A stretch of 64,000 nucleotides of DNA from Oncomelania hupensis (taxonomy: Eukaryota > Mollusca > Gastropoda > Littorinimorpha > Pomatiopsidae): contig CM072511.1 in NCBI GenBank assembly GCA_036898135.1, positions 49,437,081 to 49,501,080 on the forward strand, given 5' to 3'. Both the position numbers and the translations under genes were made by a program. Within the stretch, counting starts at the first letter, position 1. Each line of letters starts with the position of its first letter. Below the pieces are notes generated by a model. That model worked only from the letters and a program-made list of their open reading frames with translations. It did no database searches and was not told the origin of the DNA. Positions 23,269 to 35,481 of this stretch are shown piece after piece.

Positions 23269-24775
23269 CCTGAACCTCTACATCCCATTTCTTTGATGTA
23301 AAATACAAAATTAATAATCGTGATTCTTGTTTTCTTTTGTTTTTTGATCGATGCACACATGCTTTAAGAAGTCAAATCTGATTGCAGCAGCTTGATATGA
23401 CCGTCAAAATGTGAGCTTTTAAAGCTTAAGGGTCCCATTTTCATAAATAATGATGTTCTCTTAACACTGCGAAACTATCACTGTCAACAAACTTCCCTGA
23501 GATTCGGTGTCCAACAAAGGCCGATAACGGGCCTAAGCGTACTTGAACACAGGAGGATTGTAGTATTCAGAGCACCGTTACTGTGCGTTTGCGCGCAACT
23601 ACGAAAAGGTCGAGAACATTTCATCCTGTAGGAGTGGAGGTCACCCCGAGGGCCGAAGTACTGGCTGATTCAAGAGTAACTGTGCACCAATAAATCACCC
23701 ATACTGACACTTTGAACTTAGCCTGAGGAACCCTCTGACAGCTAAGGAGCATCGTATTTCAATTTCGAATAACGGGAACAGAAAAATGACAGTAGAAGGA
23801 AGACGCTATGTCAGAATATATACATGTATAAGGGAAAAGTGCATATGAGGAAACCTAAATCATCGATAGAATGTCCTTGTTCAAGTTCCATATATATTCT
23901 ATTTTAATCTAATAATAAGCACCACTTGACTTTGTTGAGGAAATACATACGTAGAGGCGGTGTATAGTAAAACAACATGCAGGCAAAGTGTTCTGTGCTC
24001 ATTCGATTCTTCTCCGAAACCGAAGCTTAATTACATTTGTTTTTATGTTTTCAGTTTCACTTTCAGTTAGCTCATAAATTACGTCTCCGAAGTTTCTTAC
24101 CTCCTAGTATAAAACGACTAACAAAATAGCCTACCGGTTATAAAAGGCTGCTACGTTACAAGAAATTGGCGACAGCTGATTTATTTATTGCGGTAGTTAC
24201 TTAGAAGTCTTCCCTTTTTAATAATCTGACATAAACCGCCATCTGCCACAGTTAGAAAGCCCTAGGAGGCACACTCGACTGGAGTAAACAGAGAGTGAGA
24301 CTGGTTATAGCTATCATTCTTCTTTCCTGCCACCAACCCGCAGCCCTACAGGAACAAAGGAAACGCCGAATCGTACAGGGTACTACAGAAAGCTACGATG
24401 AGCTGGGAACATAGAAAATACTTGGGTTTAGGAGGGAGGGAGGGGGGACGGGGGCGGCAAACGGAAACAAACGGCACATGGATCACACACCCTAGCGCAC
24501 CTGCCGCACTCACACAGCCGACACAGATTCGAAAGGATTTGCTGGCCGTGTCGCACTTGTGGTGTGGTTTTCTTTCTAACACTTTTTTTTTTTAACACTC
24601 TCTCTGGAAACCACTTTTCACACAAAGAAGTACCATTTCCGAATGCCACCGGCTAGTCCGATCTGGATAATACATAATAGGACAGTATTAGCGAAGTTAA
24701 AGTGGTGAGGGGGATAGGGAGAGATTTGAGGGATGGTGAGGGGGAGATGTTAGGAATTCACTAAATCTAATTGTT

Positions 24776-25318
24776 TATGAGGTCCAGCGGATTGCAAAGA
24801 GCCGAATCAGGACCACAACTTGGTTGAAAGAGGGCTCACCCCTGATCTGTATAAAAGGTCTGCTGAAACAACCCTAATGGTAACACCGAAGGCACTCCAC
24901 CCGCCGGCCACTTTACAATAAAGGCATCCCTTGCAGGGGACGCTGAGGCTGTACTCTAATTTATCGAACCCCCGTTTACAAAAACAAAATAGAATATAAA
25001 TATCATTATAAAATATGCACAAAACACATACATATAAAATGCCTACATTGCTAAATAATAATACAGATAAAATGCCTACATTGCTAAATAATAATACTAT
25101 AGAAAGCCGTACTGGCCCTAGTGACCATTTGGCAGAAAGCGTCTGTCTAATATCCCCAGACTGACCCAAAATACTCCATACACAAAAGAGGAGTTTGGGG
25201 AGAGTTTTCAAGAAAAAATGTAGGTGATTGGTCCAGCGAAGAAGATAGTAGATAGATAGAACAGATTAGGAACGAGAAAGAAACTGGGAATTTAAAGCAC
25301 TACATTTCCATAAAGTGG
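24776..25318 (-). repeat. R1 dispersed element, nearly full length (copy C)
   Basis: Runs on the plus strand from the GGTCCAGCGG end to TTTAAAGCACTACATTTCC. It lacks only the last bases of the TATA-containing 5' end. A 38 bp stretch (ATGCCTACATTGCTAAATAA) is duplicated inside at about 25035-25095. On the minus strand it carries an open frame (24807-25211) whose segment CKRGFDKLEYSLSVPCKGCL recurs in the other copies. Confidence 0.85.
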
Positions 25319-25858
25319 AGGGAAATGTTATAAGTTTAACGTTATACTGGAAGTGTAACGGCAGCTGACGGATTGAGTCGTGTTTTCGGTCAAACAGCCA
25401 CCCGTGAAATAGCCAAGTTCCCCACCACAAGTACTCCATCCCCAGCTACCCATCCGTTCCGATGTAGACCTGAGGCGACTGGTCGCGCTTCAGGCTGCCG
25501 AGACTTTTTATTACACTTGGTAAATATCCTATCCTGGTCAAACGTATTCGAATTCAATCAGAAGGTCAATGGTTACACGCTTTACCGACTACCCGTGGGT
25601 GTATTAGCTTATCATTCGGAATACTCTACTGTCACCTTTCGGGTGAGTTCACCGTAACATATTAGAAACTATTGTCATTAGCCCTTAAATCGAGGCTCTA
25701 CAATCAAATGATCAACGTTAAAACAGTTGCCTTAACTGTGATTCGCCTTCGATCAAGAGTCGTCACGACCGGGTTAACTTGCACCAAGAAATCAGTTCGT
25801 GACGCTATTTAGTCATGATCTAGTCAGTAGAAATTTAAACCTAAGTGAACCTAAGTCC

Positions 25859-26037
25859 TGCAAGGCACGGTGCAAGGAAGCAGAAAAAGAGGTGGGAGAA
25901 CAACTTTCGAGAATGGACTGGCTTGACACTGAGTGAAGCCATGCGGGTTGATGAGGACAGAGAAAGATGGGAGTACGCTGGTTAAACGGACATCTGTGAT
26001 GCCGTCGACCTTCGAGTTACGGGATAGGATTGGATAG
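25859..26037 (+). mobile_element. RTE-like LINE, 3'-end fragment with TSD (RTE copy 3)
   Basis: Only the last 179 bases of the RTE family are present, ending in the GGATAGGATTGGATA tail. A direct repeat GAACCTAAGTCC flanks it at 25847-25858 and 26038-26049, a clear TSD. A typical 5'-truncated insertion. Confidence 0.93.
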
Positions 26038-27504
26038 GAACCTAAGTCCATGTTACTGATTCATTGGGGTGGGATAAAAATACTTATGTTATAAGTTGTC
26101 ACTTATGTAAATAAGGAATGGGGAAAAGAAGGGGCTGTTATGTAAGGCGTCACTAAGATTGTGTTTTAAATACCCTAAAGGAAATATATGCACGCCTCAC
26201 TTCCCCTTTCCAACCGTTGATAACCTGAGACAGGTGCTCCAGTGTCCATAAGTAAATAGACATGTACATACTTACACCGACCTTGATAAAATGTTTCATT
26301 ATTATATTGCACTATGTAGCCAATACCGCTAGAGGATGGGCAAGATAGAACACGAGGGGCAAAAGAACATGCAAATAATAAGCACACGATTGAGTATTTG
26401 TTTGTTGCTGTTTAGTTATAGTGGCGCAAGGCCTAGACATTTATTTAACCTACTATAATCGTTATCACAAAATTACTACGATATTTTTAAAGTTGGTAAC
26501 AGCAGGCGGAAGCGAGCAAAGACTGAACTCTGTGGAAGAGAGCGACAGGGGGATGAAAAAGAGGCGGGGTGTGGGGGTGTGGCAGGTGCGCGTGTTGTCA
26601 TTATGGTTTGATCCTCTGCGTGTGTAACAAAATATAACGCGCTGTTTTAAACAAAGTAAACATTTAAGGGGAGACATCGCGGTTTACCTTTAAAAGCTTG
26701 GACACAAATTTGTACAGAACATAAAGTAGCCTAAATGTTTAGAAATGTGAAAGTTTCAAATTTGAACGTGGAAGGCAAGAATCGAGATAGGTTGAACCAA
26801 TAACAAAAAGGGCGGTCTTTGATCTGGCGAGAAAAACAGCGTTGCTGAGACTAAACGAAGCTGTCTCCTTTTCTAAAGTCATGTAAAAAGCCTCGGCTAG
26901 TCTCAGCCATGCTGCATGCTGGCGAGGTGTACCTAAAGACAGTTGGGATTGTTAAAGTGCTCAATGCAATCAACGATCTAAGAGGTTTTGCACAATAGCC
27001 AAACGTGTGGCAAAACTGTTAGACACAGGTAGACTATCCAGCAAGACTTTACTGATAGTTCTCCAAAACTGTATAACATCAAGCAAACAGGGTAAATACA
27101 ACAACCGACATGGAACAAAGACAAGCCTGGCTGACTAAACTACCAAGGAAATTTGAATACAGGTGCCCTCTGTCGCGACCAAAAGCCAGCGTCTATCCAC
27201 TCCGCTGGGGCAGACCAAAGTCGGCCCCCGTTTACAACAAGCACCAGAATGATCCTAAATCAAATTTCTCACCAATCAGCTTACCTTAAACAAGTGCCTT
27301 TATACTCTCATAGTTAAAACAACCGAAGTCTTAATTTAAAGCAATGTGTTCGTCACTCACATAGTTTACACTTTTACTTAAGCACTTACTACCTCAAATA
27401 AATCAACCACAGCTAAATTTAACATGTACACTCGTCTCTGTAATCATAATATTATTTTAACATTGTTACAAACATAAACTGAGTGTATCGACACAGCACT
27501 CAGC

Positions 27505-27508
<4 letters not shown>

Positions 27509-27541
<33 letters not shown>
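27509..27541. repeat. (CT)n microsatellite
   Basis: About 16 CT units in KLF intron 1. Confidence 0.97.
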
Positions 27542-27545
<4 letters not shown>

Positions 27546-28792
27546 TCTAGGTTCAGGAGGGTTTGTGTTTCCACCTCACCCCAGTGTCATTATTTGGTAG
27601 AGTGACATGATAAATGGGTGCTTTATTTTGTTTACTGTGTAACAACTTTCTGTAACTCAAATACGGCTGGACGACAGGGAAGCGACTAAGAAGCCAGTTT
27701 CAGTACAGTCAGCTGGATGCAACAGAAAGACTTCAGCCGTGGAAAGGCGCTCTTTATCCCTGCGCAATAACACTGGGGTGGACTGTCAGGGGCAGACGAC
27801 CCTCTGCCATCTCAGCATCTGGCACGCGCCTTCCACGCGCCGACTTTCCCGTGCACAAAGACGCAAATACTGTCTCCATCTCATTTTCCTGAACCCCTCC
27901 CCCCACCTGTCTTGGTAAAATAAGTTAACGAACACGCCCCACCATTATATTTTGGTTTACCCCTTGAATTCTCTGTTAAAATTATTCGCGCAAAAAACGC
28001 GGCTAGAGACTCCATCAATAGAAACTTTTTTTTTTATCGCCTGCTTTGTGAAATCATCAACCAAAATATATTCCTGTCACACACTGTTAAGGCTAATAAG
28101 GGAGAAAACTAAAGGCAATGCAAAAGCAATGGTACTGTGCAGCTGTGCGTCAAGAGTGATCGAGTGAAATCATTGATTTTAATAAGGAACACTATTTTCC
28201 AATTTGATGGCAGCTATCACTGGAGTGCAGGGTTCTATATAACAACAAAATATCCTGCACAAGCAGACCTCATCATATTTTTTTTAAAATCAAGCCCATG
28301 AAATCAAGAATTGAATAAAACATTTGAAACTTACATCCAAAGCAGTGAAAAATCACTAATTTATCAAATAAAAAAAAATGGTGGACTGTTTGTTAGGTCT
28401 GCTGCAACTGTAACTGGGAAAAATTCAAATCACTGGTTACAAAATAACTGATTTATGTACTATGAAAAATTAGATAAGTCATCAGTATTAGAGAGTGTGT
28501 ACTAAAAGTGATCAAACTGCTGACAACAATAGGAGTTAGCCAGTTCATCGTCCTAAATGGTTAAACTGTAATGGCAGGCTTGACCAAGGCTTTAATTAGC
28601 TCACAGCCAGTGGGTGGGCATCCGTGGCCCTACTGACCGGCAGGTCCTAATATTGCAAAGCTGTTGATTGCAACCACGGGCGAAATAACCAATGACGTAC
28701 TGTTACACCACACCCGTCTCAGTGTCTGACCAACTCCCATACAGCTATGCCAGCAATTACTTCAACTTAACATCTTCTATCAAGCAACTTTG

Positions 28793-29270
28793 TAACAAAG
28801 TTAGCTCAGTGGCTAGCCACGTACTAGAATGTCATGTGATAACATTGCAGCCTGTACAGGCAGCGGTTCAAACGCTGTTAGCGGCCTGGGAGAAACCCTC
28901 CTCCCAAAAATATATAAATTAATTAAAAAAATTAATAAATTAATTTAAAAATAGACACTGCGCTCCTACTCCTTCGGATAAGAGTATAAACCGAGGTCTA
29001 ATCTGTGCACACACGCATTCCATGGACTTTAAAGCTACTGACGCTCACGTCCTAGAGTAGACGGGTGAATGCCAGCTACACGAATACACCCAGCACCCAC
29101 TAGATCCCTTCTCCCCATCCGCCCAGGATTGTGCTCTGCCATCTTGGCGTCAGACTATGCACCCAAAAGACTGCAAGTGGGCGCCTCGGGTGGCTCAACG
29201 CCCTGAGCGGCTCTGGAGCTGGTAAAGCGCTGTATAAAAGTGATGAAATAAATAAATAATAAAGTTACAC
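28793..29270 (+). mobile_element. SINE with SINE-1 body and a different tRNA-like head
   Basis: The head has an A box TAGCTCAGTGG near 28802 and a B box GGTTCAAACGC near 28865. An AT-rich spacer and the SINE-1 body (28945 onward) follow: CGGATAAGAGTATAAACCGA, GGACTTTAAAG, and the end TAAAGCGCTGTATAAAAG. The tail is AAAT repeats. The body matches 1135-1581, but the head differs from that copy, so either two heads are used by one body or an unrelated tRNA-like unit lies next to it. Confidence 0.7.
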
Positions 29271-30197
29271 CTTCTCCCCTGTCTAAATCATGACCACAGT
29301 TGCTGATCAACAACACATGTTCAAAAAGAGAGAAAAGCAGAGGAATGGAGACCAAAGCCCTGGAGGAAGGAATAGGGGAAGGGAGATAATACCGATTATA
29401 AGTTAGCAGCCTTTCAAAGGGACATTGTGACCTTTTACAGTTTACATGCAACTGCTTGCTCCATTCTGGAATCCATGGAACTCGTTTCAACTGGGAGAAA
29501 ATAGTTCACGCCGACAGGACGGGTCAATATACACAAATCTAGTCTGCTGTTTCAAACAACTGATGCAACGCGAGTTACAACTTGCAAACTGTATATGTGC
29601 AATAGAAGAAGGCGTGTCACCAGGCACAAAAACAGCACAAAAACAAGGGCGGTATAACGGCAGATTTATAAATATGCACCAGTTCATGCGTACAAAAACA
29701 TACACAGAGGCATGTTCTGACAACACAAAACTGGTCCACAACTCATACACTAACAAAAGAGTACCATAGACTGTCCAGAGTTAAAATAAGCTCTGGAAAG
29801 ATCGCGTTTCTACCGCAGTGTTGTGTTGGTTGTGAAGAGCATTACGAGACAGCTATAAATAGTGCTCTCCTCACAACGCAAGCGCGGTCACTTCTGCGTC
29901 CTTCAATTCACACTAGCTTCGACGGTGTGTTTACCGTTGTATGCTTGAACCCCTATCTAGGTAAACTAACTATTCACACAGAAATGGACAATATTATTAT
30001 TTTTATGGCGACTTTAATCACCACTGCCCTCTTGACAGGTCACTGTATGTGACAAAGGCGTTTTCTGTTTGTTTGGAACGTAGCCAGAGTGGGGGGGCGC
30101 TATCGAGCTGGGAACCATGCGGTCGAGCCCAAACAAAGAAATGGCGCGCTCAAACAACACACACAACACCCTCAACAAAAACGACAGTTTCTCATAC

Positions 30198-30681
30198 CTG
30201 TATGGGTCCTGTGGTGTGCTTTAAGATGAGAACTTTTGCCATAGGTTTTGTTGCATCCTCGGAACTGACAGCGATGTAATTTCTTCACGTCGTCTTTCTT
30301 AGAAATGTCAGATTTTGCAGACCAGTCGTAAGTAGGCGTGGTCCCTCCAATTTTGCTTCTACGAGCCTTGCTTAGACTTAGAGAATGGTAGTTTTGCAAA
30401 TCTGTCGGGTGGGGTGCATCTTCTTCGTCAGATTCCATCTCCACAGGCTCCTCTTGCCTGTATTGTTTCAGATCGGTCAGAATCCTGGCTAGCATGAAAT
30501 CTTGATGAGGAGTTCTGTCGCTCTCGATTGCTGGAACAGAGTAATTCGCATTTTCGTCGCTGAGTGTTCTGGCTCCTTCTTCGGGCTTAGATCCGACTGA
30601 TTTTTCAGGGGGTCTTGAAAACGACATCGCAATCAAACACTCTGCAGCAAATTTCGTTTCATTATCAGTCCTCGCCATCAT
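30198..30681 (-). CDS. Klf9/13: KLF9/13-type transcription factor, exon 1
   Basis: First exon of a predicted 249-residue Krüppel-like factor, a nuclear activator or repressor of GC/CACCC-box promoters. Near the N-terminus is AAECLIAM, resembling the Sin3-interacting amphipathic helix of BTEB-group KLFs. An acidic stretch ([10 protein letters not shown], about residues 80-90) and a basic segment lead into the first finger, [17 protein letters not shown] then [10 protein letters not shown], which has the Cys-x4-Cys spacing of SP/KLF finger 1. The donor ACAG/GTATGA is in phase 1 and joins exon 2 to restore T-G-E-R-P. ATG at 30681 is immediately followed by a second ATG. Length, finger count and the C-terminal EFNPSML fit KLF9/13; which vertebrate paralogue it corresponds to is not resolved. 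Confidence 0.93.
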
Positions 30682-31145
30682 TTTTACAACGAAAATTAGT
30701 CGATCTGAAGAAAATGTACACCAACACTAGGATGGGCGGGGAACAAAAACGGCGAACGTTCAGTATCGACTCAAAGCACTCCTGTTGTCGACCACGCGGT
30801 CGACTCAAATCCTGATCAATTCGTTGGTGTCCAAGAACAGAAATAAAGGCTGTCACTGACACAAAAAGACTTCATTGAATTCAGTTCACAGATAGGAGTC
30901 CCTACGTTGAACACTCATAGGATTTGTGAAATATTATAACTGGAAAGAAGAAATGAAGTCAATCACAGCTGATCGCTCCCACTCGCCATGGAGAAATGTT
31001 CAGGCAACAGCAGCGTTGCGAGATTGCTTGCTTCGTCTGCGCCGCGTGCGCGGTTTGTGGGCGGCGCCCAGTTGAAAAAGATGGAAGTGACGTATTACCC
31101 CTCGCTCTTGTTCGATTGGTCGAGAATTAGAAGGCGCGCGAATTA
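30682..31145 (-). promoter_or_regulatory. KLF 5' UTR and candidate promoter
   Basis: Upstream of the KLF start, a GC- and CpG-rich stretch (about 31000-31145) contains a GC box (plus GGGCGG 31059-31064), an inverted CCAAT (plus ATTGG 31115-31119) and a CRE-like TGACGTA (31088-31094). No TATA box is obvious. Minus-strand reading frames between there and 30681 are short, consistent with 5' UTR. Confidence 0.55.
30963..30989 (-). other. Candidate upstream ORF in the KLF 5' leader
   Basis: ATG GCG AGT GGG AGC GAT then CAG CTG TGA: an eight-codon ORF about 275 bases upstream of the main start, present only if transcription starts above 30989. Vertebrate KLF9 mRNA is known for regulatory uORFs; relevance here is inference. 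Confidence 0.3.
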
Positions 31146-32471
31146 TAAGCCGCTTACGGCATCGAAGGTGGAAAGTGTTGCGAACCTCTCCAAGAAGAAG
31201 TAAAATTGTTTACAGATGTGTGCTAAACTGTAAAAGACGGTGTCTTGAGATTTGCAGGCAAATTGGGTGCAGCGGCTGCGAGTAGTTTAGTTCGACAAGA
31301 TATCGCAACAGGCGATGCCATTGTCAGTCCCGCTTTATAAACTATAACGTACGTTATTAATAATAAGTAATGATAAGTATAGCCTATTTGTATAGCGCCT
31401 TTTCATTTAAAAACAAAATCATATCAACTTCATTTGTAACCGTCATGCAATCATGTACAACACGACATTGTGGGTATTACTCTTCGTCTTGAAGGCACAG
31501 CCTGCAGAGGAAGAATTATCTTTATCAGGTGTAACATTTTAAAAGGAATAGTTCAGACTGTTGCTGGAATACATTTTGTGACCGTTCGTAACGAAACAAA
31601 AGAGAATGATAAATAACCATGCATATAATTAATTATAAAATAATGTTTGAATGAATCCTTTTACGCTTCAACGATCCACACACACGCACACGCACACACA
31701 TTCACATACACACACATAGGCCTACAAGTACAAGTTTACAGGTAGGCTACACGCATGCAGGCTTCACACACTGGACCACACTGCGTAGCTGAGACTAGCC
31801 GATGCTTACTCTCGTCTATCCCCTGGTGAGAGATTCTCGGCGAGTCTCAGCTGAGCTGTGTGACACTGACCGTATTAATTTTGAGCTGATCCAATCTGGC
31901 AAAATTATACGTATTACCAGTCGGGCTTCGAGTCTGCACACTGACCATCTTGCGCAGACACTTAACCTATGCCCTGAGAGGGCGTGTCTATGCCGTGAGA
32001 GTTGGTGAGAGTGAGGGGCGTGGGGAGGGGGGGGGGTGACTGACATAAAAAAAAGTGTAGCTAAAACTAGATTGAAAGGGAGGGAGAGTGCCTTGTCTAG
32101 TCTCCTTCTACGCCGTATGGCATGACTGATAGATTAGCCTCCAGTCGTTCGATTGTACAGCGCGGATACTCCAAGCAAAGGATGACACCTCTGATGTGGT
32201 TTCGGCAAACTGCTGCCATACGTAGCCTACATAAATTATAGACTTCAAACTCAGTCGGTATGCTTGACATTCTATGACAGCTTATTAAACCCAAAGTTTC
32301 GTTAACTTGAAACTAATTATTTGCTCATATTAAATGGTCAGAGTATCAAAGACGTTTGGTTTTTTTTTTTTTTTTTTTTTTTGTGTGGGAAAATAAGTTT
32401 ACTTGGGAATAAAAATGGTATTGGCAGTCAATCAACATTTCAAAAATAAAATTTCTGTTTATTTTCCGTCT
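31146..32471. other. Intergenic, no gene seen
   Basis: Contains a CA-rich patch near 31675-31720 and a T run at 32361-32382. The forward ORF overlapping the KLF promoter has no support. Confidence 0.6.
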
Positions 32472-32483
32472 TCTAATAGATTT

Positions 32484-33070
32484 ACATTAGGCCTACATTA
32501 CATTACATGATTATTGCTTTAGGTCCAGCGGACTCTTCCGAGCCAAATCAGGACCGGACAACCCCTGACCCGCATAAAAGATCTGCTGAAACAACCCTAG
32601 TGGTAAAACTGAATACTCTCCACCAGCCAGTCACTTTACAATAAAGACATCCCACGCAGGGGGCACTGAGTCTGTACTCTAATTTATCGAACCCCCGTTT
32701 ACAAAAACAAAATAGAATACAAACATCATTATAAATTATCAACAAAACACATACATATAAAATGCCTACATTGCTAAATAATAACATCATAGGAAGCCCT
32801 AGTGACCACCTGGCAGAAAGCGTCCAATATTCCCAAGCTGATCCAACAGACCTCACACACAAGTAAGGAGTCTTGTCCAGGAAGAGCTTTCAAGAAAAAA
32901 GGTAGGTGACTGGTCTAGCGAAGAAGAAGATAGTACAGCAGATTGATAGAACAGAGCAGGAATGAGAAAGAACAAATGAGAAAGACAGTGACATTGGGAA
33001 TTTAAAGCACTAAATTTCCAGAAAGTGAGGATACTATATATACTGAAACCCCCGGCACCCCAACGGGGAA
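32484..33070 (-). mobile_element. R1 element copy D, full length with 12 bp TSD (reference copy)
   Basis: Flanked by TCTAATAGATTT at 32472-32483 and 33071-33082. Read on the minus strand it begins TTCCCCGTTGGGG (a tiny hairpin), then G-rich bases and TATATATAGTATCC. It ends GGACCTAAAGCAATAATC with a short tail of TGTAA repeats. A frame at 32548-32862 is open and shared with other copies. No A/B box pair, no LTR termini and no recognised protein. TSD plus tandem tail indicate insertion by target-primed reverse transcription. Confidence 0.88.
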
Positions 33071-33200
33071 TCTAATAGATTTGCCTTTACACAACAGTTT
33101 TGAGTGATGAATGTGTATTTGCTGTGTATGCAGGAGTATCTGTAACATGTGAGCGTGTATGTTGTTTACAGATCGCCGCGTTTTGAGTCTGATTTAGAAA

Positions 33201-33235
33201 TTCTTCTTCTTCTTCTTCTTCTTCTTCTTCTTCTT

Positions 33236-33265
<30 letters not shown>
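33201..33265. repeat. (TTC)n microsatellite
   Basis: About 21 TTC/CTT units. The poly-Lys reading frame on the minus strand is an artefact. Confidence 0.97.
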
Positions 33266-33266
<1 letters not shown>

Positions 33267-34036
33267 TATTGCATTGCTGACACAGTAAATAAAAAAAAAT
33301 CATATAATGGATAAGAATCAAACCGACCGTTTAAGCTTTGAATAGTTGGCGTCTCTCCCTTGTTAAGTAAACTAACAACTGTGCCTACTATACCCACTTC
33401 CACTGCGGTGCTATTTTTTTTAAATATATAATCAACCTTGGTGTTTTCAATAGGCACATTATATAAACAATATATCGCTTTAAAAATAAACCGTACTTTT
33501 AAAAGAGGTTTTCTTCTGGCTTGCTTAATTTTTTTTATGGTGAACAACACTCACTGTGAACTTTTTAAAGGATTGTGACGCTAAAATGTGTGATCTTGGG
33601 GCTCTTTAAACACTGTTTTGTTGTCCAATCAAAAATTTGCCTTCAAAGTTCAGAAAATGTTGCTATGGCACAATGATTATAACCCCTTTATTTCCCAGTG
33701 TTTTCTCATGAGCTACTGGTGTAAGTTGTCCTTCGAATACCTGTACAAAACCAAAAACACATTAACATTTCTGTGACTATTTGTAACCACAAATGATTTA
33801 AGAGTATTTTGCATAGCCAAGAAAGTAATTTGTTTTTCTTATTTGTGCATGCCTATACTGTTTTTCTTATTTTTCAAACTAAACATCGCTGCAACAGTTC
33901 CTGCAGGGGGAATACAGATGTAGAAGGACAGAAAAAAAGACAATAAATAAAGAAGAACATAAAGAACCACACAGACGCGTGCGCGCCCGAACACACACAA
34001 ATACGCACACACAGACACAAACACACACGCAAACGT

Positions 34037-34268
34037 GTTTTCACGGCGTTATTATGAATTTCCTGAAACGCCACATACGTTGTGTTGACAATGGGTAATA
34101 TTTCGTCCCCTTTTTAAAGTACTTTCAAGTGTTCTAACGCTAATCCTAACCCTTCCCCTAACACAGCCCTAACCCTAACGGATCGTTGGTTCGACGTCAT
34201 AACAACGATATCTGTCAAAACAAGTTATGCCGATGTCCACTAGTTTGTCCAAATAATGCCGTGTAAAC
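34037..34268. mobile_element. Palindromic MITE-like element with telomere-like core, diverged copy (M1)
   Basis: Ends are imperfect inverted repeats (GTTTTCACGGCGTTATT versus GTTTACACGGCATTATT). The core has CCCTAAC-like repeats at 34137-34182 and is followed by a degenerate TTCGACGTCATAAC palindrome. The architecture matches M2-M4 but the sequence is older. Confidence 0.6.
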
Positions 34269-34331
34269 AAATTTATACACACATACACACCCACACAAAA
34301 CAAGCTTACATTCACACACACAAACATTTTT

Positions 34332-34594
34332 GTAGAAACGACGTGCTGATGACTGTTGTGAAAAAAAAAAAAAAAGGGATTATTTTGACACACTTTCCAT
34401 TTCTTTGACATTATTTTAACATTTTCAAATTTTTGAAGCTATTCCTAACCCTAACCCCTAACCCTAAACCTAATCGTAAAAGAGCTCTAACTAAACGGAG
34501 CACTATTTTGACGTCAAAATAGTACGGCCTTCCAAAAAAGTCAGAACGAACCATGTGGAGTTTCATGTGTGTGTCATCAGAACGTCGTTTCTAC
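34332..34594. mobile_element. Palindromic MITE-like element with telomere-like core (M2)
   Basis: Terminal inverted repeats GTAGAAACGACGT at both ends, extending imperfectly for about 50 bp. The core is CCTAACCCTAACCCC at 34446-34475, followed by a perfect palindrome ATTTTGACGTCAAAAT at about 34503-34518. CA-rich flanks. No ORF. Confidence 0.75.
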
Positions 34595-34636
34595 ATGCCC
34601 ACACCCCCACACACAAACAAACACACACACAACCGT

Positions 34637-34876
34637 GTAGAAACGTCGTTGTGATGACTATCATGAAACTCTACATACGTTACTTTGACAGTTTTACAAA
34701 TGTGTCAATTTTTTTAAGCTAACCCTAACGCTAACACTAACCCAAACCCTTAACCTAACCCTAAGCCTAACACAGCCCTAACCCTAACGGAGCACTGTTT
34801 TGACGTCAAATAACGGGGTCCGCCAAAAGAAAGTTCGTAGAGGTTCAAGTGTATGTCAGAATAAAGGCGTTTCTAC
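34637..34876. mobile_element. Palindromic MITE-like element with telomere-like core (M3)
   Basis: Begins GTAGAAACGTCGTTGTGATG and ends AATAAAGGCGTTTCTAC. The core (34720-34795) has many CCCTAA variants, followed by TTTTGACGTCAAA. Flanks are AACCGT on the left and CTAGCCAC on the right, both running into CA repeats. Confidence 0.8.
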
Positions 34877-35481
34877 CTAGCCACGCACACACACGCACAC
34901 ACACACACACACATGATGCTATTACTGTTCCTTGCACAGGCTGAAGCCAAAAAATTCGCTAGGATAATAAACATTCAGAAAATAAAGGGCTTTTGGCAAT
35001 GTAATTAATAGGGAGAGTCACGTATTATAAACGGAATCCTGTTTTAATATCTAAAGCATAGTCATGATCTTTCGAGATTGAGGACGTAATTATTGGTCCA
35101 ATTTATGCAATACACTGGAAATAAGTGTTTTCCGATGGCGCACAAAGAAACATTACAACATAAGACATCCATTCGATGTGATTTCAACGACGACATCATG
35201 ATGATAACAACGGCGATGACAATGAACGATGGCAATAAATATGTCAATAAATGACCGATGACAGTCCAACTCACTGACAAGTGACCTACTTTACAGCCAT
35301 AGGCACTGACACTGTGACAGGAACCTACCTGAACCCTGCCATCAGGTTCTCAGTTCTGCTTTCTGAGATGGGCGAAAGTGACACTAACACAGGACCCTTC
35401 CTCCATTTTAAATTTAAGAGTAATAAGTAAATAACATTAGGCTAACCTTGATCGACTATCGCTATGCGACTTTCGTTCCAT

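Noticed and set aside
29446..29769. Forward ORF of 107 residues in KLF intron 1
   Set aside because: No motif, low-complexity-free but no homology that I recognise, no splice context; length is possible by chance.
30988..31203. Forward ORF of 71 residues over the KLF promoter
   Set aside because: Lies in GC-rich promoter/leader DNA on the opposite strand; no domain, splice site or conserved feature.
33194..33550. Poly-Lys ORF
   Set aside because: Translation of the TTC microsatellite on the minus strand.
34137..34797. True telomere or chromosome end
   Set aside because: The CCCTAA repeats are short, degenerate and enclosed in repeated palindromic elements, with unique DNA on both sides.
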